A stretch of 64,000 bases of DNA from an uncultured Arsenicibacter sp. (GCF_945952095.1 NZ_CAMFHL010000003.1:27674-91673); one strand, 5' to 3'; positions 36,161 through 45,813 are shown, counted from the stretch's first letter. Notes: a model not told the origin generated them from the letters alone. Made by a program: numbers and translations.

Positions 36161-37747
36161 TTAATATACCAGCGCCGGTTTTGCCTTTCTTTTTTTAGAC
36201 AGCGGCGGGGTTGAGGCCGGTGGTACACGGTGATGGGTGGCCTGTTCGTAGGCATAGCACAGCTTAATCAGGGTCGGTTCGCTGAACGGCCGGCCGAAAA
36301 ACTGAAGCCCCGCCGGCAGGTTACCGTAAGTATACCCCATCGGCACCGTAAACGCCGGAAAGCCGGTCGGCGGCGATAGGGCGTTGTTGTTCGTCCCCGA
36401 CGGTGTATTGAGGTCGCCGATCAGGCGCGGCGGATAGCTGAACGACGGATAGACAAAGGCCTCAATATTGGCCGAGTCCATGACGGCGATCAGCCGTTTG
36501 CGCATCAACTCGCGGAGGGCCAGATTTTTAGCCCAGCCTTTATGTTGTTCGGGGGCCAGCGTATCGGCATTCACGTCGAGCAGCGCCTTCTCCAGGTACG
36601 GATGAAATTGTTTGGACTTAATAATTGATCCCAGCGTTTTGTGAGGGGCATTGGGGCCGAGTGTCGCCAGATAGGCGTTAAAATCACGCCGTAGCTGCGG
36701 GATTGTATCCATGGCCCGGCTGATGGAATCGAGCGATGGCAACCGGATGGGGTCAATAATGGTGGCTCCCGCCTGCCGCAATTCCTCAATAGCATGGTCG
36801 AAGAGCGCCACGACCTGCGAATCGGCTTTGGCGGGCAGGCACAGTTGCCGGAACACCCCGATCCGTGCTCCTTTCAGGCCGTTTTTGTCCAGAAAGCGCA
36901 GGTAATCGGCCTGTATGTTGCCCTGGCTGCGGCGGGTAACACTGTCGGCCGGATCGTAGCCGGCGATGACATTCAGGACACGGGCGGCATCTTCTACCGT
37001 CTTGCAGATCGGGCCGCCGGTGTCGTTGGTGAGCGCCAGCGGCACAATACCGTCACGGCTGATGAGGCCCATGGTGCACCGGAAACCGACCAGACTCTGG
37101 TTGGCCGCCGGTCCGCGGATCGAACTGCCGGTATCGGTGCCAAGCCCGATGGTACCGAAATCCGCCGCGACGGCCGCCGCCGTACCGCCGCTTGAACCGG
37201 AGGTTGTCCGGCGGGTATCATAGGGATTGCGGGAGTAGCCTGGTAATACCGAGCTTACCGAGAAGTTGCCGGTGTAGGCAAATTCAGCCAGATTCGACTT
37301 GGCAATCAGTATGGCACCGGCTTCGCGCATCTTCCGGACAACATACGCATCGTCGGGCGGAATTGAGTTTTTCATGGCCAGTGTGCCGTTCGACGTCGGC
37401 ATGTCGTAGGTATCGTAGTTGTCTTTCACGATCACCGGTATACCATGCAGCGGGCCCGCGAACGTGCCGGTAGCCTTGTAAAGGGAATCGAGCCGGTGGG
37501 CTTCTGTGAGCGCTTTCGGATTGACCAGAATCAGGGCATTGATCGACGGCCCCTGCTTGTCGTAGGCCGCAATACGGTCGGGGTAGAGCTGTACGAGGGT
37601 GGTGGCCGTTAATTTGCCTTGCCGCATGGCCTGGTGCAGGTCGGCGACCGATACTTCCCGCAGTTGTTTGGGAGAAAAAGACTGTGCGTTCACCGACAGG
37701 CAAATGCCGGTAAAGGCTACCCAGATCAGGAGTAGTCGTTTGGACAT
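36161..37747 (-). CDS. Exported amidase (amidase signature family)
   Basis: A 528-residue amidase-signature hydrolase with a signal peptide (1-21, SVNAQ). The catalytic triad is intact: K108 (IVKDNYD), cis-Ser S185 (TTSGSSGGTA) and nucleophile S209 (GTDTGSSIRGPAA); the 24-residue spacing between the serines is the family's. The usual GG before the nucleophile reads GS here. Exported members in Bacteroidota act on amides or peptides of unknown nature and are not GatA. It lies upstream of the M28 peptidase on the same strand with a 116-base gap carrying a repeat hairpin. Confidence 0.92.
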   Translation of the reverse strand: MSKRLLLIWVAFTGICLSVNAQSFSPKQLREVSVADLHQAMRQGKLTATTLVQLYPDRIAAYDKQGPSINALILVNPKALTEAHRLDSLYKATGTFAGPLHGIPVIVKDNYDTYDMPTSNGTLAMKNSIPPDDAYVVRKMREAGAILIAKSNLAEFAYTGNFSVSSVLPGYSRNPYDTRRTTSGSSGGTAAAVAADFGTIGLGTDTGSSIRGPAANQSLVGFRCTMGLISRDGIVPLALTNDTGGPICKTVEDAARVLNVIAGYDPADSVTRRSQGNIQADYLRFLDKNGLKGARIGVFRQLCLPAKADSQVVALFDHAIEELRQAGATIIDPIRLPSLDSISRAMDTIPQLRRDFNAYLATLGPNAPHKTLGSIIKSKQFHPYLEKALLDVNADTLAPEQHKGWAKNLALRELMRKRLIAVMDSANIEAFVYPSFSYPPRLIGDLNTPSGTNNNALSPPTGFPAFTVPMGYTYGNLPAGLQFFGRPFSEPTLIKLCYAYEQATHHRVPPASTPPLSKKRKAKPALVY

Positions 37748-37840
37748 AGTGTATAGGTTAAGTAAGTGATGGGTAAGCGCACGATTAACGTCGTACTTCC
37801 TTAAAGCTACTGACGGGACCGATATAAAGCAACCTGCACT

Positions 37841-38001
37841 CGTAGAGCCGCAACATCTTGCGGCTCATTACGCGCAAGCAGCTTCAGATTTGCGGCTCAT
37901 TGCGCGTAAGCAGCGTCAGATTTGTCTCATTATTCGCCTGGTTGCCTTCAGCTATGCATCTATAATTGAGGGAGGGAGCCGCAAGATATTGCGGCTCTAC
38001 G
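37841..38001. repeat. 160-base element with 26-base terminal inverted repeats
   Basis: The left end (37841-37866, CGTAGAGCCGCAACATCTTG plus CGGCTC) is inverted at the right end (37976-38001) with two mismatches. Each end is itself a hairpin. Inside, a ~32-base unit beginning GCGGCTCATTACGCGCAAGC is tandemly duplicated (37861-37892 and 37893-37924). It is MITE-like in layout but no target duplication is evident. Confidence 0.7.
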
Positions 38002-38136
38002 GACAGGCTGGCGGATAATGTTTTGCCATTGCCTGTTTGGGATAGGTGTTGTTGGTAAAGCGTTTTTCGGATAAGGCTATTTATAGGATGAAATACCAAT
38101 TTCGTGCTGAATGATACGCTTTATTCCTGTGATCTA

Positions 38137-38144
38137 TACATTTG
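38137..38144 (+). promoter_or_regulatory. Candidate -7 box for ald
   Basis: TACATTTG matches the Bacteroidota TAnnTTTG element and lies 36 bases before the ald ATG. No good -33 TTTG is seen at the proper spacing. Confidence 0.4.
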
Positions 38145-38180
38145 CATTATCAAATTGTTAACCTTAATTCCGTTCAGACA

Positions 38181-39311
38181 ATGGTAATTGGCGTTCCTAA
38201 AGAAATTAAAAACAACGAGAACCGTGTAGCCCTGACACCAGCAGGTGTTACCGAATTGCGTAAGCATGGCCACACTGTATACATCCAGTCAACGGCTGGC
38301 GCAGGTAGCGGGTTCGACGATGAGGAATATGCTGCCGCCGGCGCAACGATTCTGCCTACAATTGAGGAGGTATATGCAATTGCGGAGATGATTGTAAAGG
38401 TGAAGGAACCGATTGCGCAGGAGTACCCGCTGATTAAGGAAAACCAGTTACTGTTTACCTATTTCCACTTTGCTTCATCGGAAGAATTAACGCATGCCAT
38501 GATTGCGCAGAAAGCGGTTTGTCTGGCGTACGAGACCGTTGAGAAAACTGATCGCAGCCTGCCGTTGCTGATTCCGATGTCGGAAGTAGCTGGCCGGATG
38601 GCCGTTCAGGAAGGCGCAAAATACCTCGAAAAACCGTTGAAAGGCCGTGGTATTCTGTTAGGCGGTGTGCCGGGCGTGAAGCCTGCCCGCGTGCTGGTAC
38701 TGGGTGGTGGTATTGTTGGTACACAGGCGGCCAAAATGGCGGCTGGTCTGGGTGCACACGTAACATTGATGGACGTTAACCTGACCCGTTTACGGTATCT
38801 GTCAGACATCATGCCAGAGAACGTGGATACCATGATGTCGAACGAATATAATATCCGTGCCGAAATCAAGCAGTCGGACCTGATTATCGGGGCTGTTCTG
38901 ATTCCGGGCGCGAAAGCACCTCACCTGATCACGCGTGATATGTTAAAACTGATGCGTCCGGGTACAGTGTTGGTCGACGTAGCGGTTGATCAGGGGGGCT
39001 GTATTGAGACATGTACACCAACTACGCACGAGAACCCGACGTTTATTATCGACGATGTGGTACATTACTGCGTAGCCAATATGCCGGGGGCTGTGCCTTA
39101 CACATCAACGGTAGCACTGACAAATGCAACCATCCCGTATGTGTTGCAACTGGCGAATAAAGGATGGCAGCAGGCTTGCCGTGACAACGAAGAGTTATTG
39201 AAGGGCTTGAACGTGGTGAACGGAAAAGTTGTTTACAGCGGTGTTGCTGAGGCTTGGGAGCTACCATTAACACCAGTAAGCGACGTGTTACGGAAAGTTA
39301 TTGCTGTTTAG
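38181..39311 (+). CDS. ald: Alanine dehydrogenase
   Basis: NAD-dependent alanine dehydrogenase (L-alanine + NAD to pyruvate + ammonium), 376 residues versus a usual ~370. Family blocks: the start MVIGVPKEIKNNENRVALTPAGV, the pyruvate-site lysine region MIVKVKEP, YFHFASSEELT, and the Rossmann loop LVLGGGIVGTQAAKMAAGLGA (about 172-192). The final CVANMPGAVPYTSTVALTNATIPY is diagnostic. The ATG at 38181 is chosen over 38142 because the family starts exactly there. It is monocistronic, with a strong terminator 21 bases after the stop. Cytosolic; links amino-acid catabolism to nitrogen balance. Confidence 0.97.
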   Translation: MVIGVPKEIKNNENRVALTPAGVTELRKHGHTVYIQSTAGAGSGFDDEEYAAAGATILPTIEEVYAIAEMIVKVKEPIAQEYPLIKENQLLFTYFHFASSEELTHAMIAQKAVCLAYETVEKTDRSLPLLIPMSEVAGRMAVQEGAKYLEKPLKGRGILLGGVPGVKPARVLVLGGGIVGTQAAKMAAGLGAHVTLMDVNLTRLRYLSDIMPENVDTMMSNEYNIRAEIKQSDLIIGAVLIPGAKAPHLITRDMLKLMRPGTVLVDVAVDQGGCIETCTPTTHENPTFIIDDVVHYCVANMPGAVPYTSTVALTNATIPYVLQLANKGWQQACRDNEELLKGLNVVNGKVVYSGVAEAWELPLTPVSDVLRKVIAV

Positions 39312-39332
39312 TACCTTTATAAGCAAGTAGGA

Positions 39333-39361
39333 AGCGCTGCGGACTCCGCAGCGCTTTTTTT
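39333..39361 (+). terminator. Intrinsic terminator of ald
   Basis: A perfect 10-base arm AGCGCTGCGG / CCGCAGCGCT with loop ACT and a long T-run. Confidence 0.92.
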
Positions 39362-39399
39362 GTTTACAGGGTGCCGGATATTCAGCCGCTGGTCCCACC

Positions 39400-39687
39400 C
39401 TATAGATTCTCCTTCACCAGCGCCTCCCATTCGGCCTGTAACGTGCCTTTGAAGACCGGGGTACCCGCCCGCCGGTACCAGTAGCCTGCATTCCATTCGT
39501 CGCCTTCCTTGCGGTGCAGGTAAGCGTGCAGGCGGTCATAGGCTTTTGTGCCTTCCTTATGTTGGGCAATGTTATGTGCCTGTTCCCAATCGTCGTTGCC
39601 GTCATGCCACAAGGCGGTCAGAATCGGGTTAATGCCTGCCGGAGGCGTTGATCCGGCGAGAGAGCTCGTAAATGCTTCGTATGTCAT
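39400..39687 (-). CDS. Conserved small hypothetical protein (WHD...AYLHRKEGD...YWYRRAG)
   Basis: A 95-residue soluble, mostly helical protein. Conserved-looking patterns are LTALWHDGNDDWEQAHNIAQ, DRLHAYLHRKEGDEWNAGYW and YRRAGTP. I recall uncharacterised proteins with the same AH...HAYLHRKEGD.xNAxYWYRRAG signature in many bacteria, so this is a real gene. No function is known to me. It is convergent with ald beyond the terminator. Confidence 0.75.
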   Translation of the reverse strand: MTYEAFTSSLAGSTPPAGINPILTALWHDGNDDWEQAHNIAQHKEGTKAYDRLHAYLHRKEGDEWNAGYWYRRAGTPVFKGTLQAEWEALVKENL

Positions 39688-39817
39688 GTGCTGTTGAGAT
39701 TATTTTTCGGATTTGCGTAGGGGGGGATGGCCGGTTGCCTGTCATACCATTGCCGGCAACCAATGAACGGCCCTGACCAGATCAGCGGCTTATTTGTAAA
39801 CAACAAGAAAAAGAACC

Positions 39818-40351
39818 ATGCGTGTACCCTGTTTTTTAATAGTCCTGACCGGACTGTTATGCCATCCCTTTGCCCGCGCCGACCGCGATGATTTTCCGGT
39901 GCCACCTTCGTCGGCCAGCCGCCTGTTTTACATTCAGCGCAGCAATAATACGAATACCGTCATTTACGATGCCAATATGTTGGCAGATAAAAAGCTGGAC
40001 CCTCACAAACCGGTCTCCGTATACTGGATCCGTTATGCCGAAAAAGGCCAGCAGGAAGGTCTGTCATTTTTTCAGTGGAAAATGGCCTATGGGTATAAAC
40101 ACCGCCCGCTGAACGGTGCCGACGGCTTCGAATTCAGCCTGAACGCGTTCGACAAACGGCCGATTCACATCACCAGCGAACATGGCCATGCCACCGCCAT
40201 AATGCAGATCAGTGGCCGTCCGGCGCGGCTGCATAAGGTGTTTGTCCAGATTGCTCCCGGCACCCGCCTTATTCCCGATGTGCAGTATATCGAGCTGTTT
40301 GGCGTAGATGCCGACGGTAACCGCCCTGTCTACGAGCGTATTATGATTTAA
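39818..40351 (+). CDS. DUF4833 domain exported protein
   Basis: A 177-residue protein with a signal peptide (1-20, HPFARA) and a DUF4833 domain filling the rest: FPVPPSSASRLFYIQRSNNTNTVIYDAN, then VYWIRYAEKGQQEGLSFFQ, and KVFVQIAPGTRLIPDVQYIELFG. The family is common in Bacteroidota and probably adopts a beta-sandwich; function unknown. It stands 74 bases upstream of the hydroxylase gene on the same strand and may be co-transcribed with it. Confidence 0.85.
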   Translation: MRVPCFLIVLTGLLCHPFARADRDDFPVPPSSASRLFYIQRSNNTNTVIYDANMLADKKLDPHKPVSVYWIRYAEKGQQEGLSFFQWKMAYGYKHRPLNGADGFEFSLNAFDKRPIHITSEHGHATAIMQISGRPARLHKVFVQIAPGTRLIPDVQYIELFGVDADGNRPVYERIMI

Positions 40352-40425
40352 GGGCAACGGAAGTAGGTTCCGTGTAACAATTTCTGACCGACAGAACCGG
40401 AATATCATTCCGGTTTACATTCCTT

Positions 40426-41256
40426 ATGAAACAACAATCTTTTGAACAGGACGTACAGCCGCTGTTGCTGTACGCAGTGCCCCTTATTGTCTTTTGTATA
40501 CTGCTCGAATGGTGGTTTACCCGCCACGACGATCACCACCAGCCGTACGATTCCGGCGATTTTAAAGCGTCAGTCGGTATCGGGCTGGGGAGTCTGCTTA
40601 TCAACGGGGTACTGAAGGCCGCAACAGTGGCGATGAGTCTCTTCTTTTATGAGCTTGTTCCGTGGCGTTTGCCGGAGACATGGTGGGTCTGGATACTGGC
40701 GTATGCGGGCATCGATCTCTGTAACTATACTGCTCATTATGTGGCCCATAAACAACGGTTCTGGTGGGCAACCCACGTCACGCACCATTCGTCGGAACAC
40801 CTGAACCTGTCGACTTCTTTCCGGAATTCATGGACCCAGTACCTGAAAATCGTGTTCTTTATCCCGGTCTGGTGCCTGGGCATTCATCCGGCGATTACGT
40901 TCACTTGCTACCAGCTCGATCTCTTATATCAGTTCTGGATTCATACCGAGGTAATTCCGAAGCTGCCGCGCTGGATTGAGTTTGTTTTTGTAACGCCGTC
41001 GCATCACCGCGTACATCACGGCTCCAATACCGCCTATCTGGACAAGAACTTCGGTACAACGTTTATTTTGTGGGACCGCCTGTTCGGTACGTTTGCGGAA
41101 GAGACGGAAAAGCCGGTCTACGGGCTGACGAAGCCGGTTGGCTCGTTTGATGTAATTTACCTGAATTTTCACGAATGGGCGGCCATCTGGCGTGACCTTC
41201 GTAAAGCGACCTCCTTCCGGCAGGCATGGGCCATCCTTTTCGGCCCGCCAACCTGA
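40426..41256 (+). CDS. Sterol desaturase / fatty-acid hydroxylase family membrane protein
   Basis: A 276-residue integral membrane di-iron oxygenase-type enzyme. The eight-histidine pattern is present: HYVAHKQ, HVTHHSSEHLN, and FVTPSHHRVHHG, plus an H near HTEVIPKLP. Four or so transmembrane helices surround the motifs. Members hydroxylate or desaturate lipids; in Bacteroidota the substrate is likely a fatty acyl or related lipid rather than a sterol, but this cannot be read from sequence. It is followed by a repeat-rich gap and a convergent kinase gene. Confidence 0.92.
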   Translation: MKQQSFEQDVQPLLLYAVPLIVFCILLEWWFTRHDDHHQPYDSGDFKASVGIGLGSLLINGVLKAATVAMSLFFYELVPWRLPETWWVWILAYAGIDLCNYTAHYVAHKQRFWWATHVTHHSSEHLNLSTSFRNSWTQYLKIVFFIPVWCLGIHPAITFTCYQLDLLYQFWIHTEVIPKLPRWIEFVFVTPSHHRVHHGSNTAYLDKNFGTTFILWDRLFGTFAEETEKPVYGLTKPVGSFDVIYLNFHEWAAIWRDLRKATSFRQAWAILFGPPT

Positions 41257-41266
41257 GTCCGTTTTT

Positions 41267-41448
41267 GACAGGATTACAGGATTGACAAGATAGAATTTGA
41301 CAGGATTACATGATTAACAGGATTTAATTTTAAACGTCCTGTTAATCATGTAATCCTGTCGAAAGAAAATCAGGCGAAGTATTCCATCATACGAATCCTG
41401 TCCAAAATAAGTAATCAAAGTAATCATTCCATCATACGAATCCTGTCT
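41267..41448. repeat. ACAGGATTACA repeat cluster with 24-base perfect hairpin
   Basis: GACAGGATTACA occurs at 41267 and 41299 and inverted at 41349-41360. A perfect 24-base inverted repeat pairs 41299-41322 with 41337-41360. In addition ATTCCATCATACGAATCCTG plus TC is directly repeated at 41381-41402 and 41427-41448, the second copy ending at the stop codon of the kinase gene. The same family occurs at 58074-58221. Confidence 0.85.
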
Positions 41449-44400
41449 CAGAGCGGCAGATAAACGGAGAAGGTCGCGCCGGCCCCATCCTGAGCCGTGG
41501 CGATGATCGTCCCTTTATGATTCTCGGCGATCTTCATGCACATGGCCAGCCCGATACCGGTACCCATGTACGTATTTCGGTCGTGGAGACGGTGGAAAAT
41601 CGTGAAAATCTGCTCGGCATACTTAGGGTCAAACCCAATGCCGTTGTCCTGGACGATAATCTTGATAAACGGCCGGTCTGTTGTGACTTTGTTAAGCTGC
41701 TTCAACTCACTCAGCGGCACATTCTCCGCCCGGATACGAATTTCCGGCCGCTTGTCAGAGAATTTAATGGCATTGGTGATCAGGTTAGTAAAGAGCTGTG
41801 AAAGCTGAAGCGGTATGCCTTTTATGGTAGGCAGCGGTGTGCGCTCAATGATCACATTCCGCTGCTCAATCAGTAATTCAAGGTCGGTCAGGATACTGTC
41901 CAGAATACTATTCAGGTCAACCTCCCGGAACAATTCGTCTTTTTTCGACAACCGCGAATAGTCAAGCACAGCCTTGATGAGCTGGGCCATGCGCTGGGCC
42001 GACGAGGTAATTTTACCAAGGTAGCGGCCCGCCATGTCCGGATCGTTCAGGTTATGCTCCAGCAGATCGGAGAAGGTCTGTATCTTGCGGAGCGGTTCCT
42101 GGAGGTCGTGGCTGGCAATGTAGGCAAACTGCTCCAGTTCGTGGTTGATCTGTATCAGTTCCTTATTAGTCCGCTCGATTTTCTGCGTGGCCTCGACCAG
42201 TTCCGTTACGTCGTGCGACAGAATCAGCACGCCATAGACCTCATCTTTCTGGCGGAGCGGGATAAAATAGTTTTCGAAAAAGCCGTTGATGACCGCCGAA
42301 TAGGTGATGGTATTGTGCCTGAAATGGCCGGCCAGGGCGTCGAGCGAATCCTGATGCGCTTTCGAACCCCGGGCCGCCGGGAATACTTCCAGATAGCCAC
42401 GACCCAATACCTGATTCCGGCTGCGCTTGTAGAGTTGCTCGAATTTACGGTTAACAGCCGTGAAATTCAGGTCATTGTCCAGTACGGCAATGACGTGGGC
42501 CGAGGCGTCAAAAATCGTTTCGACAAACTCTTTCTGGATGCTCAGCTCTTCATTTTTACGCAGTAGCTCGCGGGTACGTTCCTGCACTTTCTGTTCGAGC
42601 TCGTCGGCACTATTCTGCGCCTGCTGACGGGCATGGACCATAGCCGTAATGTCATGAGCCAGCCCCATGATGCCGGTGATGGTGCCGTCTTCCTCCCGTA
42701 ACGGTGTGAAGATCAGCTTGACATAGATGGTTTTCAGGAGGCCGTTATTCAACAGGGTCGCCGGGATTTCATTCGCGATAAACGGTACTCCCGTATCATA
42801 AACGTTCCGGACAATGGTTTCAAAGGGCTGGTCTTTAACTTCGGGCAGTGCGTCGAATAAAGGCTTATGCATCACTTCTTCCCGTGTACGGCCCCAATAT
42901 CGCAGCATGATGTCGTTGGCCAGTTCGATGCGGAATTCCCGGCCGCGGTACAGGCCGATCCCTACCGGAGCCTGCATGAACAGGTTTTGGAGGTGCGCAG
43001 TATTCTGCTTCCGGATGCGCGACAGCTTGATCTGCGAACGGATACGGGCCAGCAGTTCCTTTGCTGAAAATGGTTTGACCAGGTAATCGTCGGCCCCAAT
43101 GTCGTAGCCTTCAATTCTGGCCTCTTCGCCGGCGCGGGCCGACAGGAAAATAACCGGAATCGCCGCCGTTTCCGGATTGTTTTTGAGGGCACGCAGCAAC
43201 CCTATGCCGTCGAGAACCGGCATCATAATGTCGCTGACAACCAGATCCGGTTGTTTTTGCTGAATCATCTCCAGCGCCACCTGTCCGTTCGGAGCCGTAT
43301 CAACAGCAAACTCGCGCAGGGCCAGCCGCTGGATATAGGCCCGCATATCCGGGTTGTCATCAACAATCAGGATGCGGGCAGAGGCCTGGTCCGGCGGCGC
43401 TCCGGCGGCTACGAAATCCTGCCGGATTTCCGGACCGGCGTGCGTACTGGTTTCGCTCAGGCTAAGGGCTTCCTTTACAAAAAGATCCGGTATGATCGAC
43501 TCGTAATGTACATCCCGTTGATCGGCTACCTGCTCCGGCGGCAGATGCTGTTTGCCCAGTAACAGCCTGACCGTAAATGTACTGCCTTTGCCGGGCTCAC
43601 TGTCGATGGTAATGGTGCCATGATGCAGCCCTACCAGTTCATGGACCAGTGACAGGCCGATGCCGGTTCCTTCGTAAGTGCGTCCGGTTGAGTTGGCAAT
43701 CCGGTGAAACCGGTCGAACATACGGGGAAGCTCTTCCGCCGGAATGCCGACACCCGTGTCCTGTACCCGAAGGACAGCCTGTTCGCCTTCGCGGGTCAGG
43801 GAAACGGTAATGCCGCCCTGAAGGGTATATTTAAATGCATTAGACAGGAGATTGAGCACGATCTTTTCCCACATCTCACGGTCAACATATACGTCATGTC
43901 CGTTTAAATCGCACGAAATTGTCAGCTGCAGGCCAACCTGATCGACCAGGGAGCGGAAGCTGCTGGCGAGGTCGGCCGTAATCAGGGCGAGGTCGGTTGG
44001 GTAGAAGCGCGCCTCTGCCCGTTTTGCCTCTAACCGGCTGAAATCCAGTAGTGAATTAACCAGTCTAAGCAGCCGCATGGCGTTCCGGTGACTGGATTCG
44101 ATGCGGTTCCGTTCAACAAACGTCAGGGACGAGTCCGGTTCATTAAGCAGCTCTTCCAGCTGGCCAAGCATAAGCGTGAGCGGAGTCCGGAACTCGTGGC
44201 TGATGTTACTGAAAAATGTGGTTTTAGCGCGGTCCAGCTCCACCAGGGCTTCGGCCCGTCTGCGCTCTTCCTCATAGGCGCGGACGTTGGTAATGCCTGT
44301 ACCGATCTGATCGGCAATGAGTTTGAAAAAGCCAAGGTACTTTTCGTTCGCAAGGCGGTAAGGGTTCAGTCCAACGAACAGTACCGTCAGCGGCTGGCCG

Positions 44401-45272
44401 GTATTGGTCAGTAACACCGGCTGCAAAAGGGCCGTTGACGGTGCCTGCGGCCATGATCCTTTGGGCAGTTCCCGGAACCGGTCGCCCAGGGCGGCAAGCA
44501 TACCGGCACCGGACGATGTCATGCCCTGCTGCAAAAGCGCCGCTACCGGATGTGGGTCATGCAGCGACAACTGCGGAACGGCCAGGGTAGATGCCGGATC
44601 CATATCGGTATTGCCGACCAGCGTTGCGGTCTGCTGCTCATAATCCAGCTGATAGAGCAAGGCAAACGGAAAGTCCTGCGGATTTTTCTGCAACGCCAGC
44701 ATGGCGGCTTCATACACTTCTTCAACCGACTGATTATCAATTGCCGCATTCCCGACATCTTTTAACGTCCGGATATGCCGTTCACTGATGATCCGTTCCG
44801 TTTCGTCGGTGTTAGCGCAGATGATACCGTGAGTGCCGCCGTGATCGCCGGGCACCGGGCTGTAGGAAAATGTGTAGTAGGTTTCTTCGGGATAGCCGTT
44901 CCGCTCCATAATCAGCAGCAGGGCTTCATCGTAGGTACCTACGTTATCACGCATAACCCGTCCGGCCCTTGACCCGGCTTCATCCCAGATTTCATGCCAG
45001 ACCACCGAGGCCGGTTGTCCCAGGGCTGCGGGGTGTTTTCCGCCCAGAATCGAGCGGTAGGGGTCGTTATATAAGTTAATGAGCTGATCACCCCACCAGA
45101 CAAACATGGGCTGGCTGGAGGTCAGAATAATCCGGATGCAGGTTTTAAGGCTCTGCGGCCAGTGCTCTACAGGCCCTAACGGAGTTGCGGACCAGTCAAT
45201 CGAACGAAGTAGCTGACCGGTTTCGCCACCGCCCTGGAGAAACTCTGGTATTGGCTGCCCCTGATGTACCAT
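41448..45272 (-). CDS. Hybrid histidine kinase with two kinase cores and a middle receiver
   Basis: A 1274-residue signalling protein with no membrane segments. Order: PAS-like (1-160, starting DWSATPLGPVEHWPQSL), GAF-like (165-340), HisKA with H359 (FFSNISHEFRTPL), HATPase_c (about 460-575), receiver with D681 (VVSDIMMP), two PAS domains (about 765-1010) with a coiled linker, then a second HisKA with H1055 (ASHDLQEPLRK) and a second HATPase_c to the end (GTGIGLAMCMKIAEN). The two kinase cores are of different subfamilies. A lone receiver protein is encoded 78 bases upstream on the same strand and is the likely output. The stop codon lies inside a repeat element. Confidence 0.9.
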   Translation of the reverse strand: MVHQGQPIPEFLQGGGETGQLLRSIDWSATPLGPVEHWPQSLKTCIRIILTSSQPMFVWWGDQLINLYNDPYRSILGGKHPAALGQPASVVWHEIWDEAGSRAGRVMRDNVGTYDEALLLIMERNGYPEETYYTFSYSPVPGDHGGTHGIICANTDETERIISERHIRTLKDVGNAAIDNQSVEEVYEAAMLALQKNPQDFPFALLYQLDYEQQTATLVGNTDMDPASTLAVPQLSLHDPHPVAALLQQGMTSSGAGMLAALGDRFRELPKGSWPQAPSTALLQPVLLTNTGQPLTVLFVGLNPYRLANEKYLGFFKLIADQIGTGITNVRAYEEERRRAEALVELDRAKTTFFSNISHEFRTPLTLMLGQLEELLNEPDSSLTFVERNRIESSHRNAMRLLRLVNSLLDFSRLEAKRAEARFYPTDLALITADLASSFRSLVDQVGLQLTISCDLNGHDVYVDREMWEKIVLNLLSNAFKYTLQGGITVSLTREGEQAVLRVQDTGVGIPAEELPRMFDRFHRIANSTGRTYEGTGIGLSLVHELVGLHHGTITIDSEPGKGSTFTVRLLLGKQHLPPEQVADQRDVHYESIIPDLFVKEALSLSETSTHAGPEIRQDFVAAGAPPDQASARILIVDDNPDMRAYIQRLALREFAVDTAPNGQVALEMIQQKQPDLVVSDIMMPVLDGIGLLRALKNNPETAAIPVIFLSARAGEEARIEGYDIGADDYLVKPFSAKELLARIRSQIKLSRIRKQNTAHLQNLFMQAPVGIGLYRGREFRIELANDIMLRYWGRTREEVMHKPLFDALPEVKDQPFETIVRNVYDTGVPFIANEIPATLLNNGLLKTIYVKLIFTPLREEDGTITGIMGLAHDITAMVHARQQAQNSADELEQKVQERTRELLRKNEELSIQKEFVETIFDASAHVIAVLDNDLNFTAVNRKFEQLYKRSRNQVLGRGYLEVFPAARGSKAHQDSLDALAGHFRHNTITYSAVINGFFENYFIPLRQKDEVYGVLILSHDVTELVEATQKIERTNKELIQINHELEQFAYIASHDLQEPLRKIQTFSDLLEHNLNDPDMAGRYLGKITSSAQRMAQLIKAVLDYSRLSKKDELFREVDLNSILDSILTDLELLIEQRNVIIERTPLPTIKGIPLQLSQLFTNLITNAIKFSDKRPEIRIRAENVPLSELKQLNKVTTDRPFIKIIVQDNGIGFDPKYAEQIFTIFHRLHDRNTYMGTGIGLAMCMKIAENHKGTIIATAQDGAGATFSVYLPL

Positions 45273-45350
45273 AACGTTAACGTTGAGTCTGCCAGTAGTG
45301 AACTGGTAAATTGCCTGACCGGCAAATCAACTAATTTATGACAGATTTTC

Positions 45351-45743
45351 TCAGTATTTAGCAAAGATATGAGCCAACGCCTGCGTCAGAATCGAAATGC
45401 TGGGCGGTTTGGCAACATAGTCGGTCGCGCCGAGCGCTTTGGTTTCCTGAATATCTTTTAACTCCGACGAAGTCGAGTACATGATGACAGGCACCAGGCT
45501 CAGCCGGGTGATTTTTTTCAGTTCAATCAGACATTGCCGGCCGTTCATACGGGGCATGTTCAAGTCAAGGAAAATGTAATGCGGTATAAACGATTCGTCC
45601 TGCCGGAGCTTGGTGAGGGCATCAATACCGTCATTAGCAAAAAGACAGGTTATGGCCGGATCAACTTTTTGCAGCGCCAGTGCGAAAATTTCCTGATCGT
45701 CAACATCATCGTCTACCAGAAAACACGTTTTATGCTGGTCCAT
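45351..45743 (-). CDS. Single-domain response regulator (CheY-like)
   Basis: A 130-residue receiver domain with no output domain. Acidic pocket in FLVDDDVDDQEIF, phosphoacceptor D60 (YIFLDLNMPRMNG), Ser/Thr in MYSTSSELKD, and Lys in YVAKPPS followed by the rare double proline. This subtype (VDDDxDD start, LDLNMP, AKP) typically serves phytochrome-like or multi-PAS kinases in Bacteroidota. It is transcribed just before the hybrid kinase on the same strand. Confidence 0.93.
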   Translation of the reverse strand: MDQHKTCFLVDDDVDDQEIFALALQKVDPAITCLFANDGIDALTKLRQDESFIPHYIFLDLNMPRMNGRQCLIELKKITRLSLVPVIMYSTSSELKDIQETKALGATDYVAKPPSISILTQALAHIFAKY

Positions 45744-45813
45744 AGGTAAGTATTTAGCAGTAAACTTACACTTTTTATTTTTAAGTTACTGTTTAGATAA
45801 GGGCTTAAACAGG

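Larger units (their letters stand above)
37748..38180. other. 433-base intergenic region, mostly repeats
   Basis: Between the divergent amidase and alanine dehydrogenase genes. The middle part (37841-38001) is the repeat cluster described separately; the right end holds the candidate ald promoter. No open frame of note and no RNA gene recognised. Confidence 0.6.
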
